NCBI GenBank assembly: GCA_963556255.1
Contig: OY744614.1
Span: 39,926,617-39,990,616 of the forward strand
Reading direction: 5' to 3'
Length of the DNA: 64,000 bases
Origin: Allolobophora icterica
Lineage: Eukaryota > Annelida > Clitellata > Crassiclitellata > Lumbricidae
Shown: in pieces, positions 43,243 through 56,500 of the stretch
How positions within the stretch are numbered: the first letter of the stretch is position 1
How the letters are laid out: every line of letters begins with the position of its first letter
Translations under genes and position numbers: made by a program
The notes under the pieces: generated by a model
What the model saw: the letters and a program-made list of their open reading frames with translations, nothing else
The model's database searches: none
What the model was told of the DNA's origin: nothing

Positions 43243-44353
43243 CTATTTGTGTTTTGCTGAACTGGCCGCTGTCGGCTTCATCAGAGACGAGCTACCTTGA
43301 TGTGCATTGACGTTTGGTCCACCGCTGGCCGGACTGACAGATGTTTCCTTCTCCTTTTGTGCACTCGTTGGAAGCAGGTTGCCACTACTGCGTCGCAAAT
43401 TTGTCGGAACTTTCGCCATTTTTACGTTTTTCCTCTTTTTGTCCTGAATCAGTTTGTCATGTCGAACAAAAACGCCATGCTGGGTGCGACAGCGGAAATA
43501 CCGAACGCCTTTAACGTAGCCATCGTTTTTACCTGCAAACAGACAACAACCGATTTTTAGGAGCCATACCTGTAATTTAATGATGATTTTTCACTGCAGT
43601 TTAACCTTCTTACAGGTACAGACCTGCGAAAAGGTTAAACTGCAGTGAAAAATCTTCATTACATCAACAAGCCACATGGTAGTTGGCCAGACCATTCTGA
43701 ATCTGGATGGCACGATAATTTGTCAAATTATGTAATTCACTGACTTGTTTTTTTAAACACCATATAGTAGCTAAATTTTTTATATGTATTTCCAACCTTT
43801 AACGTGAATACTACAGAACACACTTTCTGTTACACAGGACTCTCCCTAAAATACGCGCTGATACGATGTGAATTCGGGTTTAACACAGTTATGGCTATCG
43901 ATCCCAACCTGAAATATGCACGTGTGTTCTTACTATGCATATAACCTCACTATGTTGATCTTTATTTTAGTCGGTCAATGGATTGCATAGTATACCAAGT
44001 TGGCTGCTACAACGCATTGACACCATGTTTCTATAAGACTTCTGCTGGTACAGAACATCTCCACGGTATGTACGAGCATGAGCCAAATAAATTATTGCTC
44101 TACATAAATCGGGAGACAGCTAGCTATGTGTGGAACTTACCGTCCGGTGTATCAAGCTCCACACCAACCCAGTTACCAGCAGCAAACTCTGTTGTCCCAG
44201 TATACTGCACGATTCCCGTCTTTGAGCTGCCTCGTGTGAAAAGCACGATAACTGGCTCTCCGATCTGAACCCACGATGGAATTGGTGATTCGCCAAGGCG
44301 ATGCAGGTCGGCGTGGCTTCCAAATGAACACATACTAGCAGTGTCGTCGTTAT
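43243..44353 (-). CDS. KIF13B: KIF13-like CAP-Gly domain and C-terminus (two exons)
   Basis: Exon 44141-44353 ends IGEPVIVLF...GIVQYTGTTEFAAGNWVGVE, then LDTPDG. Exon 43243-43532 continues KNDGYVKGVRYFRCRTQHGV, then FVRHDKL. The intron falls inside the hallmark G-K-N-D-G motif, which is intact after splicing. The tail after CAP-Gly is basic and Ser-rich and ends SAKHK. CAP-Gly domains bind EEY/F C-termini such as tubulin and CLIP-family proteins. Confidence 0.95.
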
Positions 44354-47300
44354 CTATCAACATTAAAAATACAACTCAGGTAACTCTCAAGGAAAGCAAC
44401 ACTTCACAAAGCATACACAAGTTCACATAGAAGTATAAGAAGGATTCATCGCACGCAACTATTGCTAAACAGTCCCCACCCAAAGATGCTTATTCTGTCA
44501 TTGTAATACACCTGTTTTGGCTACTTGTACGATGTGAGGCCATTCTTACCTATACATGTATTTGATATGCTTGCAATGGAGTTCAACAAGTGTGTATGTA
44601 TATAGAAATTTACTGAGCACTGTTTATGAAGTCCAGCAAAAAAGACATGGCTGTCTAAAAGAAAAAAAATCCCAAAGGCCGAGCCAAAAAAGAAGTAACA
44701 TCTTGAGTCTGTCTGTTCAGCTAGGTTTAACATATTTTTCTCCATCTATCAGCTTTGCTGTTGAAACAACTTGCCAGTAACTTAAAAAACTTTGTCTTAA
44801 GAAAGTTAAGAAACTGCAAAACCATGGGCGTTAGAACTCGTATCTATGTAACTGCTTGACCCATCCCAGTTTGAAAGTGAGATGGCAAGAACAAGCCTTT
44901 GCTGTCCCACTTGACTCCAAATTGTTAAAAAGTATATTTTTGAACTCTTGGTTCTGCACGCATGAGTCAAGTTGCAATGTGGTGTGTTTTAACTTAACAG
45001 CATGCAATAATACCAGTTCACTTCTCCAGCAGCTCAATCTTTGACACCTTCAGATTCGGCCACTCACTTTCTACTAAGCTGAAAAGCAAGCCATCCCACT
45101 TTTAAAACAATCCTGGCATCTTTTAAAATCCAAACAGTTGCACCAATAAAAAAGAAATTCTGTTAAAATACAGACCCGAATTGAGATCTTCACAACTGCT
45201 TCCACGTTCCTCTCCGGCTCCAGAAACATCGAGATTCATCGATACCGGACGGTACGTGGCTTTTAGCGGAGCAGACTTTCCAGACACCTTGTCCCCACCA
45301 CGTAGCCGCGGTTTGCTCCCGCTGCTCGCTGGTGACTTACCGACATCTATGGTTGGTGTAACTCCGGCATGATGTCGTTCGATTGCCTTGTTGATGTCCT
45401 TTTTCGTGCAACTGTTGTCGGAGTTTGAGTTCTCCAGAACAACAGCCTGACAGTGATTAGACTCTCCGGTTCCTTGGTTCTTGATTGGAGTGGAAAAGGA
45501 TACATCGGCCGAACTGCTGAAGGTCGCGTTGCCGTCATGTGATTCTGAGATTCCTTCTAATTCGGTCATTGCAGATTCGCTGTAGAAGTCGAGAGAAACG
45601 TTGGCAACTGACTTTGCTATAGCGTCTTCGTTCGCGCTGGTTTCCTTACACACCACCGCATCTTCGACATCCTTGGTGCCGATTTCCACGTCATCACCAA
45701 CCACGTCTTTAGTGACCTCATCGGTGGATCTGACCGCTTCAGTGGCCTTGACACCATTCTCAACACTGGCCACATGGTTATCATCAACCTTGTCACCAGC
45801 CTTGTCTGTCACTTCCAGATCACCTTCAGCACAGACATCATCTTCTGCCACATCGAGCTTTGGTCGCTGTTCGCTGTACGGAGTGGTCGGCTTCATCGGC
45901 GACCTTAAGTCAGCAGGTACGTCCGTGTCTATTAGGCTGTCAGACCTGTTCATTTTAGCGGAGCCACAGATGGCGTTTTCGTCTTCGGCCAAACCGTCGT
46001 TTGTGTTGGACTTCTTGATGTGGTGACCACCGCCGAGCAATTTATTCTCAACATCATTCATGTCGTCGACATTGATGCTTTGAACACTGGACGAATCTTC
46101 AGAGCTCAGAGTCTGCGTTGAAATTGCCTGTGATCCGTAACCACTCGACGCAAGGCTTGGTGTGAACGTTTTGGCAGTTGAAAGGGCGTCCATTGGACTC
46201 TCGTTACTCGCGCGTGAGACTCCACCATCCTCTGCTCTTGTGCCAATATTGCCCTTGTACAGTGAGGACTGTGAAGTGGTTTCGGTGTCCATGGAAGCCT
46301 TGGCCTGGAATGTGTGGAAATCTTGAAATTCGTCATTTTCCCCCGTACTCGTCGATGTTTTAGCATCGACTGCACAAAAGGAATCGTCTCCTAGTCGAGA
46401 GAATTCATCTTCGTCAAACTGAAAATTGAGCAAATGAAAAGCTCTTCTTACGGCATAATTACATTTCAATATTTTACATATATATCAAGATATTTTTACT
46501 ATTATTGTCTGCTCAATCACAGTTTACAGAGTGCCAAACGGTTCACAGTTCTAGATGCTAATCCAAGCAAAGGTTTCAGTGACCTATTTTTTCACAGGTT
46601 ACTGTAATTGTCGAAGAAAGAGCTAGCCCCTATATTCTCAAGTATGACCTCCACATTTCAGTAGCAGTTGCCTGCAAAAGCTAACAAAGAAAAAATCTCA
46701 CTTTCTCTGCCTAACCCTGTGAAACAATAAAAGTGAAGCCTAAGACGATCAAACTCCAAGATCTAATCGCTAAGAATTAAGGTAATGAAAAATTGCAAGT
46801 GAAAACAGTGAAATAATTCCTGAAGAACAGATGTAAGCTCACATCATCATCTTGACTACGGTTAAGCAGCGGTTTCGCCTGCTCTTCAATCAACGTTGTC
46901 ATCGGCTTAATGTGCTTTGCAGACGGAACTGGACTTATGCCGGTCTTACATCCAGACGGACCTACAAGTTCAAGACATGACAGAGGTAAGATGGACATCA
47001 TCTTATGGTCCTCACCCAGTCATCCAAGAATTAATAATTACAATAACTATAAGACAATGAAATTGAAACATTAGCTCATCTCTATCACAATGAATCCCAG
47101 ATCTGTTAAAATCAAGACTGAAGGTCCAGATACAAAACTTAAAAATTGGGAAAAAATTAGGAAAAAGATAGTAACATTCTAACAGTAATAACAGTAACTT
47201 TAGCAACAATAACAGTAACATTTGGTGCCATAAAACTGATACATACAAAACTGGTAATTATTTTATTAATTAGCACTCAACCAGTTAGCACAAGTAACAA

Positions 47301-50300
47301 TACAGAAATGATATCATGCTTGCCATACTGATAGTAGTTACTAATTAGTATGTAAAAAAATCAGCATCCAGTAAAATGTCTCTGGGAGTTCAACACACAG
47401 ACTACCAGAAATCTATTTTGAAGCTCAAGTAGGAATAATCTCAACGTGAAACTGATAACACCATGCCCGCAGTCTGAACTAGCGTATTTATGACGACAGC
47501 ATCAGTCATGAATTGAAGTGATTGGCATGTAAATGAAAGCTATCGTTAAAACCGATACTTGTATAATAATCTGGCACAGGCACAAATGGATAAATATGCT
47601 GCAACAATCAAAATATCACGCTAACTAAATACTTTCTATGTATGACGCTTCCAAAGACTGGGAAACATAAAAGTTAGGATTAAAACTACACCGGAACCTT
47701 GTAATAGTACTGCCTTTGGAAGTCGTATCCTTAAGCTTACGCCACAAAGAAGTTATTTTCTAAACAGATGAAACTTCAGATCCTTCTCCCAACTATTTTG
47801 TAAAAGATTTACAGAAGCACGTTACAAAGAGGTCCTTGAAAGTCCAGTCTTGTCTGTTGAGGCCATATGAAAAAGCTTCCACTACAATAGTAATTTTTCT
47901 AAGCATACGAAATTTTGAGATCCCTACTCCAGACTGTGTTGTATGTACGTAGGAATGTGTGTCTGTATCAGAACATAATGAGTGTTTTGAATGCAGGTTG
48001 TACTGAAACAAAGCCAACTGTCAAGAGAAAGGGGTCAAAGCAAAGTGTAACTAATCAATCCAAATCAGCTACCAATGTATTGAAACACGAATACAAACTG
48101 CAAATTATAAAAAAAACATCTAAATCAAATGCAACAAAGTAGGAAAACGTAAGGTACACTGTAAAAAAAATTGAGAAGTTAACACAGAAAACTGCAGCAT
48201 AAAGAGAACCACAGGCAACTTTCTAGAAACACACGACTCAACGTAAATGCCAATCTACTGTACGGAAAAACAACAACTGAAGACCAGGCAACGAACAAAC
48301 AATACAATGCAGTGGAAACTGACATTCTAGCAACACAGCCACACACAGGCAGAATTCCAAAGACAAGCAAAACAACAGACACAAGGACACGGCAATAACG
48401 TACTATAGATGTTACTCCTTAAGTTGAGGAAGTTAGGTCTTGCTGAAAGACAAGATATTTCAACAACAATCTGATTATTATGTACAAGCCAATCAAGGCA
48501 ATACGAAAATAATTAAACCCAACCTCCGATAAACTGAGAAACTGGTGTTTCAATCAATCAATCAATCAATCAAAATTTACATAGCTCCCCTTCAAGATCC
48601 CTACTCAGAGGCGCTTCTGACTCAGGCCAACCAAAAGCAAACTAGACTGAATGCGAGTAATTTAAATAAACCTAACCTCAGAGAAAATTATTCAGCTAGA
48701 GTTGAACCCATTTGAACCTAGACTATGAGACAGGAGATCGAAATTCAATCTCGAACACAATGTTAAACCAGAAGGTGACCCAATTATACAGCAAGGACAC
48801 ATTTATGCCCTACTGGTTTACACACCATTCTGCTTAACGTGGTATGGTGTTATGTCCCCCAGAGCTATTAACTTAACATACCCTATGGGTTAGTGTGTCA
48901 TAAAAAAAGATTTACAGAAGCACATTACAAGGAGATCTTTGAAAGCCCAGTCCTGTCTGTTGAGGCCATATAAAAGAGCTTCCACTACAAAAGTTATTTT
49001 TGCATTATCCCTTTTAAAGCACAACATAGTTAATACACTGTATCATGAGGCACGCCCCTGGCTGTTTTGTGCTGATGAGTATATACTGTATGCCTAAAAA
49101 ATTTGGCATAAAGAGTTAAACTTATATCAGATGCTTACACAGACCAATACCGTATGGCTGTCTTTTGAGAAACTCCAGCATAGAACAGACATAGATACAA
49201 TAGAAAATTCTGAAACCGGTGCCAACAATAACACACTCTCACGTTTGGATACGTTTTCCCAAAGCATACAGCATCGTACGACACGGCAATTACGACGCAC
49301 TAAGCATATGATTCAAAATACAACACCAAGACTGACCAATGCCAAACGGAATTGTCGACTGACTAGACAGAAGCGCATTGTCTTTCTTGGCGAAGTCTTT
49401 TTGGCCATCTGGTGTCATGCCGGGTCGGAAGTGCATGTTATCCGACAGATGTCTTGGCAACACACTCAGTCGATCGCCTTCACGGGCAAACGACAGATCT
49501 TGTGTGCTGTCCGATCGCACCTGGTATTACCATCAAGCAACAGTAGCATAATAAGTCTGCCAAAACTTAAATCAAATCCACAGCAAAACTGTTGTAATTA
49601 CAAAACAAAAAATTTTAAAAATTACATAATCTTTAGCATAAGGTTTCTTAGTATGCTGATGCCATGGTGTAAAATCGAAATTTTCTGGTAAGGAAATTAT
49701 CCAGTAGCAACTATTGTCAGAGAAAGAGAGACGGAGAGAGAGAGACAGACAGAGGGACAGACAGAGACAGACCAACAGAGAGGTCAGAGAGAGAGATAGA
49801 CAGACAGACAGACAGGGACTCACAGAGGGAAGGCATGTGCTTCAACTCAAAGGCAGTGACTTTCGGGCAATCTCTCAAGACTAGCAATTACTGCAGCTCA
49901 AGAGTTCAAGTGACATTACCCTAGAATAAGTCTCTTCTAATTTCCATAGAAGTCTCCCGTAATACCTTCGAATAGGTCGTATAATAAACCTTGCATAACA
50001 ATAATCTTGCTTCTATAAATCTAGGTCTGATTAACATTTTCTTCTATGTGCAACATTAGCAGCAGAAAGCAAGAAGCCATGAAAATTGTTCCATACCTGG
50101 TCTAGCATGCCTTGTGGTGAGGTCAAGATCTGTAGCAAAAACACAAAAAATCAAAGCTCACAATATTTCTCGAATGTAGCCTTTCAATGAATCAGCCTAC
50201 GAAGTCACCCTTAACTTGTTCTGCTAACTGATGTAATAGCCACGTCTACGAAGTTTTAGAATTTCTCTCTGCCAAGCACTGCACTGCATATTTATTTTAC

Positions 50301-50515
50301 AAAACTGAACACAACAGCGCAGCTCCTAAAGTAGCCTTCAGATGGCTAGAAATACTATTCTGACCAAGAAAATGATTGCAGGTAATAACCTGCAGTCACA
50401 CTGACCATGTTTCAGAATAACATGTGACCTTTGAATATTCATGAAAATGTGGGACAAGGTTACAGTTTACGGACCTTGACCAAGTCCTTCACTCACAATT
50501 GCTCAGACAGACAGT

Positions 50516-50551
<36 letters not shown>

Positions 50552-53500
50552 AAGACAGACACAGAGAGAATGTAGAAGTAAACCGAAATAAACCAAAAAT
50601 CTTGAGGATTTACGCCTTAAACATAACGAATGAAAGGGTGAAATGACGTACGTTGTGAATGTTTGGAACGCTGGTGGCTTTACGAAGTGGACGTCCTCTG
50701 GCAGCCAGAGTTTCTTTGATTGCAACATCCTAAAACACGAGTTGCATAATTGTCAGTTCCCCGCTGTGCTGAGCAATGGTACTCCAAAGCCAAGCCATAA
50801 TCAGGTCAATATCAGGAAGATCAGTCTGTAAGATTGTCTTGCAAATGCAAATATAATTCAAACCACTTCAGAAGTAAGTAATGCATTTGTTAACACACCA
50901 GCTCAGTCCGGACTATAGAGGTAGAAACTAGTTACCCATAAATCAGGTAGACATGGGTGGGTCACAGCAGTGAGGCAACAAGAGAAAGACAGTCAAGTAT
51001 GCCACAATGCTCTCTAAGTTTTGCAATCCCGATGGATCTTATGTACGACGGGTAAAAAAAATAGAAAAAATAATAAAAGAAAGTCTTCTCTGTTTCAACA
51101 TGCTTACTCACTACAGCTTCTAATTTTTCCCAACTCTTGGATTTTGACTGGGCTTGTGTGCTCTGTGTTATACCAGTTTTAAAGAAATCATTAGATTTGA
51201 TTACATTAATGCAATATGTTTCAGCTATTTACACATTTCAGTTGATCTTATTGTTTGACTGACCTGTCTGAGACGATCGAGCGCCAGAATGCTTTCAACC
51301 GCTGACACACCCTTGATGTATTTCTCAATGTAGGTCTCACCATCTGACATTCCCTGGTCATTCTGTGAAGCTGCTATCTGGGCCAGACTCTCTCGATCCT
51401 CCAAGTCCTCAGAAGCCTAAACATATCAACATGCTATCTAAAAATCACGCCTATGAGTGAGACATCTGGCAGGAAAAACTCAGTTATTGAGCAGATATAT
51501 CAATCAATCATAATTATGATACATCAAGTAATTGTAATTAGTAACTTCTATTGTGCCGGTGTCTAATGCACAAGGCACCAACCGATAGCATACCAAAAAA
51601 AAGCCATAATCAGGTCAATATCCAGAAGATCAGTCCATAAGTGACCAACAAAAGGACAATGCTCATTGTAATCTTTAGATGTCAGTTTAATCAGAATTGA
51701 AAAAGCTAAGTCCCGAGAACCAGCTTAGTCATACGCAATCAATCGAGTAAAAACCACCACAGCAAAAACTGGATTTCCAACGCTACAGATCAACAATAAG
51801 GACAAAGGAAGGATCAAGCACACAAAAGAGTTATGCAGCAAGGTCATATAAGGTAGAAGCTCGTTTATTACAGTATTGATCTTATTCAACAGCAATCCTC
51901 AAACATATGGGTGTTAGTCCTCATTGCTCTTTTGGCTTAATTGAAACAAGACAACAGCAATGCAACAACTTGACAACCTATCCATATGCAATGCATGGCT
52001 TGACAATCAGTTGGGCTCGTATCTGAACAGAAGGGAAGGACAACTGCATTAGCAATCTGACAGGTCGCCAAGTGCTGTAAGTAAACAATGACTTGGCGGT
52101 AAGTAAACAATGCTATGCTACAAATATATACAGCGCCACTTCAAGAGAAACTACTCAGAGGCACTCCAATGTCATATTAATCAGCATCAGTTGCAGCCAA
52201 ATTCATCTTTGACATTATGACACAGCATCTGTAAACAGTAACTAACTAACTAATTAACTATGAGGCTATTTTCAATGGTTGAACTAATTTTTGTGATGTA
52301 ATGAAGCGCATTACAAGTATTCCCTGGCATTACAAAGATGACCAGAAATGATGTAACACGCATATTGCACTCCTGAACTTTGTAAGAAGGGCATTAACAA
52401 CTTACAGTTGTATTGCATTGTATTGTATAATGGTGACAATGGCAACTGATGTCCTTAAGTTAACTGACATTCTGGGTAAATAATTAAAAAAATTCTCAAG
52501 CTACAACTTGCCTTCGGTATGTTTGAAACAATTTCGTACGTCACTCCAGTTGCGAGCAGCATATCCTGGAAATATTCAGTACCAGTTATTGACGTCATTG
52601 TTGACGACATCTGACATGTTGTCGATGGCACATGCAAGCGAATGGAGGAGCCCAGACAAAGGCAAAGCAAAAAATAACAGAGGTAAAAAAAATCAAAGTA
52701 AACAAAATAAAAATAAACAAAATCAAAATTGAACAAACTCTTAGAATGTTCTAAAACAGACATCGGATGAATAATGAAAGCTGGCGTTCATCACGTATAA
52801 AAGGACGAGAACAATCGAAGGCTTGGTCAGTGCTTCTAAAATTTCTTATGCTGTGGATTGGTAATTGCTTAAACCAGTCTTACTGTACACCAGTGCTTTT
52901 CAATAATATCAGCTGACATAAATATTCTATCAAAATTTAGATTTCACAATATTGTCACCGTCTATTACAACTATACTTTTGTTATTGCAACAGTTTTAAA
53001 CTGTTTATTGTGTTTGAACACTGTGTCGTGTTCACATTTCTTGTGTTTTAGATGATATATATCAATTTAATATTTTATTTGAGTATGATCAAAATTGTTA
53101 TTCTGCTTATCATTCTGCGGCCCGGTTACCAATCACTTGCGGACAGGTACCGGGCCGCAGAGCACAGTTTGAGTAGCATTGACATAGGTTACATAGCAAG
53201 ACTGCTCTCCAGTCGGCAAATTAACAGGTAGCTGCACATCAGAGAATTCCTGGATGAAAGTCTTAAAAGATATTTTTTATTTTTTATCACAAGGTCAACT
53301 TTTGGGAAAAAATAAGCTGTTGATTAATGCTGGATTGGGGTTTTTCTTGAGACATCGATCAAAATGGTATTTCTATTTTAGTGCAGATACAAAAAACAAT
53401 TCACAGATGAAGCAAATTTCATTACGTGTATCCATCTAGCTTTCACTTTTGAGCTACTGATTTTGCACAATCAGGTTCATAAAATGATTTGTAATATTAA

Positions 53501-56500
53501 GCAAGCTAAGCACTGAAAACATCAAGAACACAGACAAATTATGCTGTGAATCAACACAGCGTGAAGGTGATTCTCAACGATTCCTTTGATTTCTTTGACA
53601 GAAATTTATGGAGAACATGAACAATAAGCACTCAAATAATGTTGGACTCTTAGACGAACTTCACACCACAAAAGCATCAGCAGTAAAGCTATATCTCAAG
53701 CGCATAAGAAGTAATATATTTTATTCCAAATAGAACAAATAGGTTTCTAAATCATATATCAACATCACAGAATTTCTGAACAGAACTGAATTTTCTAAAT
53801 CTTATATCACGACTGGGGTCAGTAATGGCCCTTTGCTAACATCATTCAACATGAAACCCAAATGCTGTCATGTTTACTGATAAATGCCACATGCACTACT
53901 GCTCACATCCATGCAAAAGACATTCACATTACGCATGAACATACACTAAACTAGGTCGCAATCACAGCACTTAAACAAAATCAGACAACTCATTAGATAA
54001 GCATCATATCCCAACTGTATTTCCTTCTATACACTGCTGCCTTTGCCTCTAGCAATTAATTTGCTTAGTCTGACCATACTGATTCCTGAACTTAATCTGG
54101 GCAGTTCTGCTCTGTAAGAAACTCATGTACTACAAGAGCAGTTCTAATGCAACCAACACACTTAAAGAGACAAACAAAATTTAAAAAAAACACTTAAACA
54201 GAAATCAGTTCAATTTTTGTGGTGCAATCAATTAGAATGGCTGGTCCAAACAGGTGATATCAAAATGCCCTTTTCAAAAGGCAGTTACTCAAACCATGGC
54301 AGAAAGGCTTGAGTCTCTCCAAGACAATTGCTGAACAATGACTTGGACAGAATCCTGCTTGTACAAATGCTTAGCACTACAGACTGATTATAATTGTAAT
54401 TAGTAACTTCTGTTGTGCCGGTGTCTAATGTACATTGTTGTACAAGGCAACGACCGATGGCACACCAAAACTAATCCTTAAATCAGGTCAATACCCAGTC
54501 CGCAAAGACAGACTGATACCTAGTCATTAGATAGTTAGCACTATTTAAATGCTGTGATAGTAACCAGGGACAATGGAGATCATTTATTCATACCCATCGC
54601 TGCCAAATGGCTGGCATGATGATGATGATGATGATGATGATGACAGTAACCATGGATACTGACCGCTTTTCCAATCCTGCGCTTGAGTTTGTCAGTGATG
54701 CTCTGGCGCTTGTAGACGTTGATGCAGATGCGCTTACGGAGGACGATCTCCATGGACGCAGGATGACTCAGCTGGACAACTGCCTTGAGAATCAGGTAGA
54801 CACGCTCATTGTTGGGAGTCACTCGGTTCAAGTGAACGGAATCGTGAACAGATGAATCCCACGACACCAGGACCGATACCTATGCAAAGCCAGTTAAAAC
54901 CAGTTGTACACTGCAATGGCCAGTTAAAACCAGTTGTACAGTGCAATGGCCAGTTAAAACGAGTTTTTATACTGCAATGGCCAGTTAAAACCAGTTGTAC
55001 ACTGCAATGGCCAGTAAAAACTAGTTGTACAAGTGCTGCAATGGCCAGGTAAAACCAGTTGTATACTGCAATGGCCAGTTAAAACCAGTTGTATGCTGCA
55101 ATGGCCAGTTAAAACAGTTGTACACTGCAATGGCCAATTAAAACAAGTTGTACACTGTAATGGCCTGTTCAAACCATTTGTATACTGCAATGACCAGTTA
55201 AAACCACTTGTACAGTGTACACTGCAATGGCCAGTTAAGACCAGTTGCACACTGCATGACAATACAAAACAGTAGAAAATAAAACATACACTAATAATAA
55301 TGTACATGCCTATTTCGGTTGAATGCCAATACATTCTACTACATGCTAAAACATGTTTCTGCCATTCAACTGGTCTGAGAATATGGAAATTTTGTCATTT
55401 CAGTTGGTTACCTTACAAAGGCAAGAATTGCATTTGACCAGACACAAAATTGAACAAATAACTGAGAAACTTACATCTTTTTCAAAATTTTTAACAAATG
55501 GCAAAGTAAAGAACTTTGCTCCATGTTCCTTTGGCAGAATGGAGTTAATACCAGCCGCCTGCATTCCCTCTTTCACGTTTGGCGTAGTCATATCATCGGC
55601 TATGAACACAAATAAGAAAACAAAAACAAATACAGTTAAAAGATACATAAGCATATTCATACACAAGCAAAGATACCAGATACAAAGACACACATGCATA
55701 TTCATATGTAAACAAAGATACAAGATACAAAGATACATAAGCAAAGATAAAAGATACAAAGATACCTATGCATATTCATATGTAAACAAAGATACAAGAT
55801 ACAAAGATACATAAGCAAAGATAAAAGATACAAAGATACCTATGCATATTCGTACACAAGCAAAGATACCAGATGCATCTCAATGAGCCAGCAATGCATC
55901 TTGGTTTCATCCAACCAGGTTGCAGATTCCTTTGCTCTGCTGCACAAGAACACAATCCTGACCACAGCACATGTAAACGTGCAAAAAAAGTGCTACACCT
56001 ACAGACTTTATTTAGTCTTAAACTTCTGTAATTTATGATATCCTCTCCATTCAATGCTTATAAATTCTGCTGAAGATTTGTATAAGGCTAAGCAGATCTG
56101 CGTACTCCATGAAACAACAGAGACTGCTCACCGTTGAGGTCTAGGAAGACAACCGGTATGTGTTGTTCCATGCCAAGCGGATGTTCCCTGGTTCACAAAA
56201 AAACCCATTACAATCAAATCACATCCATCAATTACGCAAACAATTACCATATAAGCATCAACAATATCTTTACATCAGAAGATAACCAAGAACTGCTGTC
56301 GTAGGCAATGAATAACAATAACCAGGGGCGTCTATCCCCCCCTAAGTCATTGGAGCAACGTCCCTTTTCCTCCTCTTCTTCCCCCTCCCCATTCCTTCCC
56401 CCTTAAAATGGTGGCACACACACTGACAAATCTCCCCCCCCCATTTCTTGGATGGAGCTTTTGCTCCAAGGTTTCTATGGTGTAGAGGCCTCTGACAATA

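Noticed and set aside
54954..55334. Minus-strand 126-aa frame
   Set aside because: It is the translation of the 30-bp intronic minisatellite.
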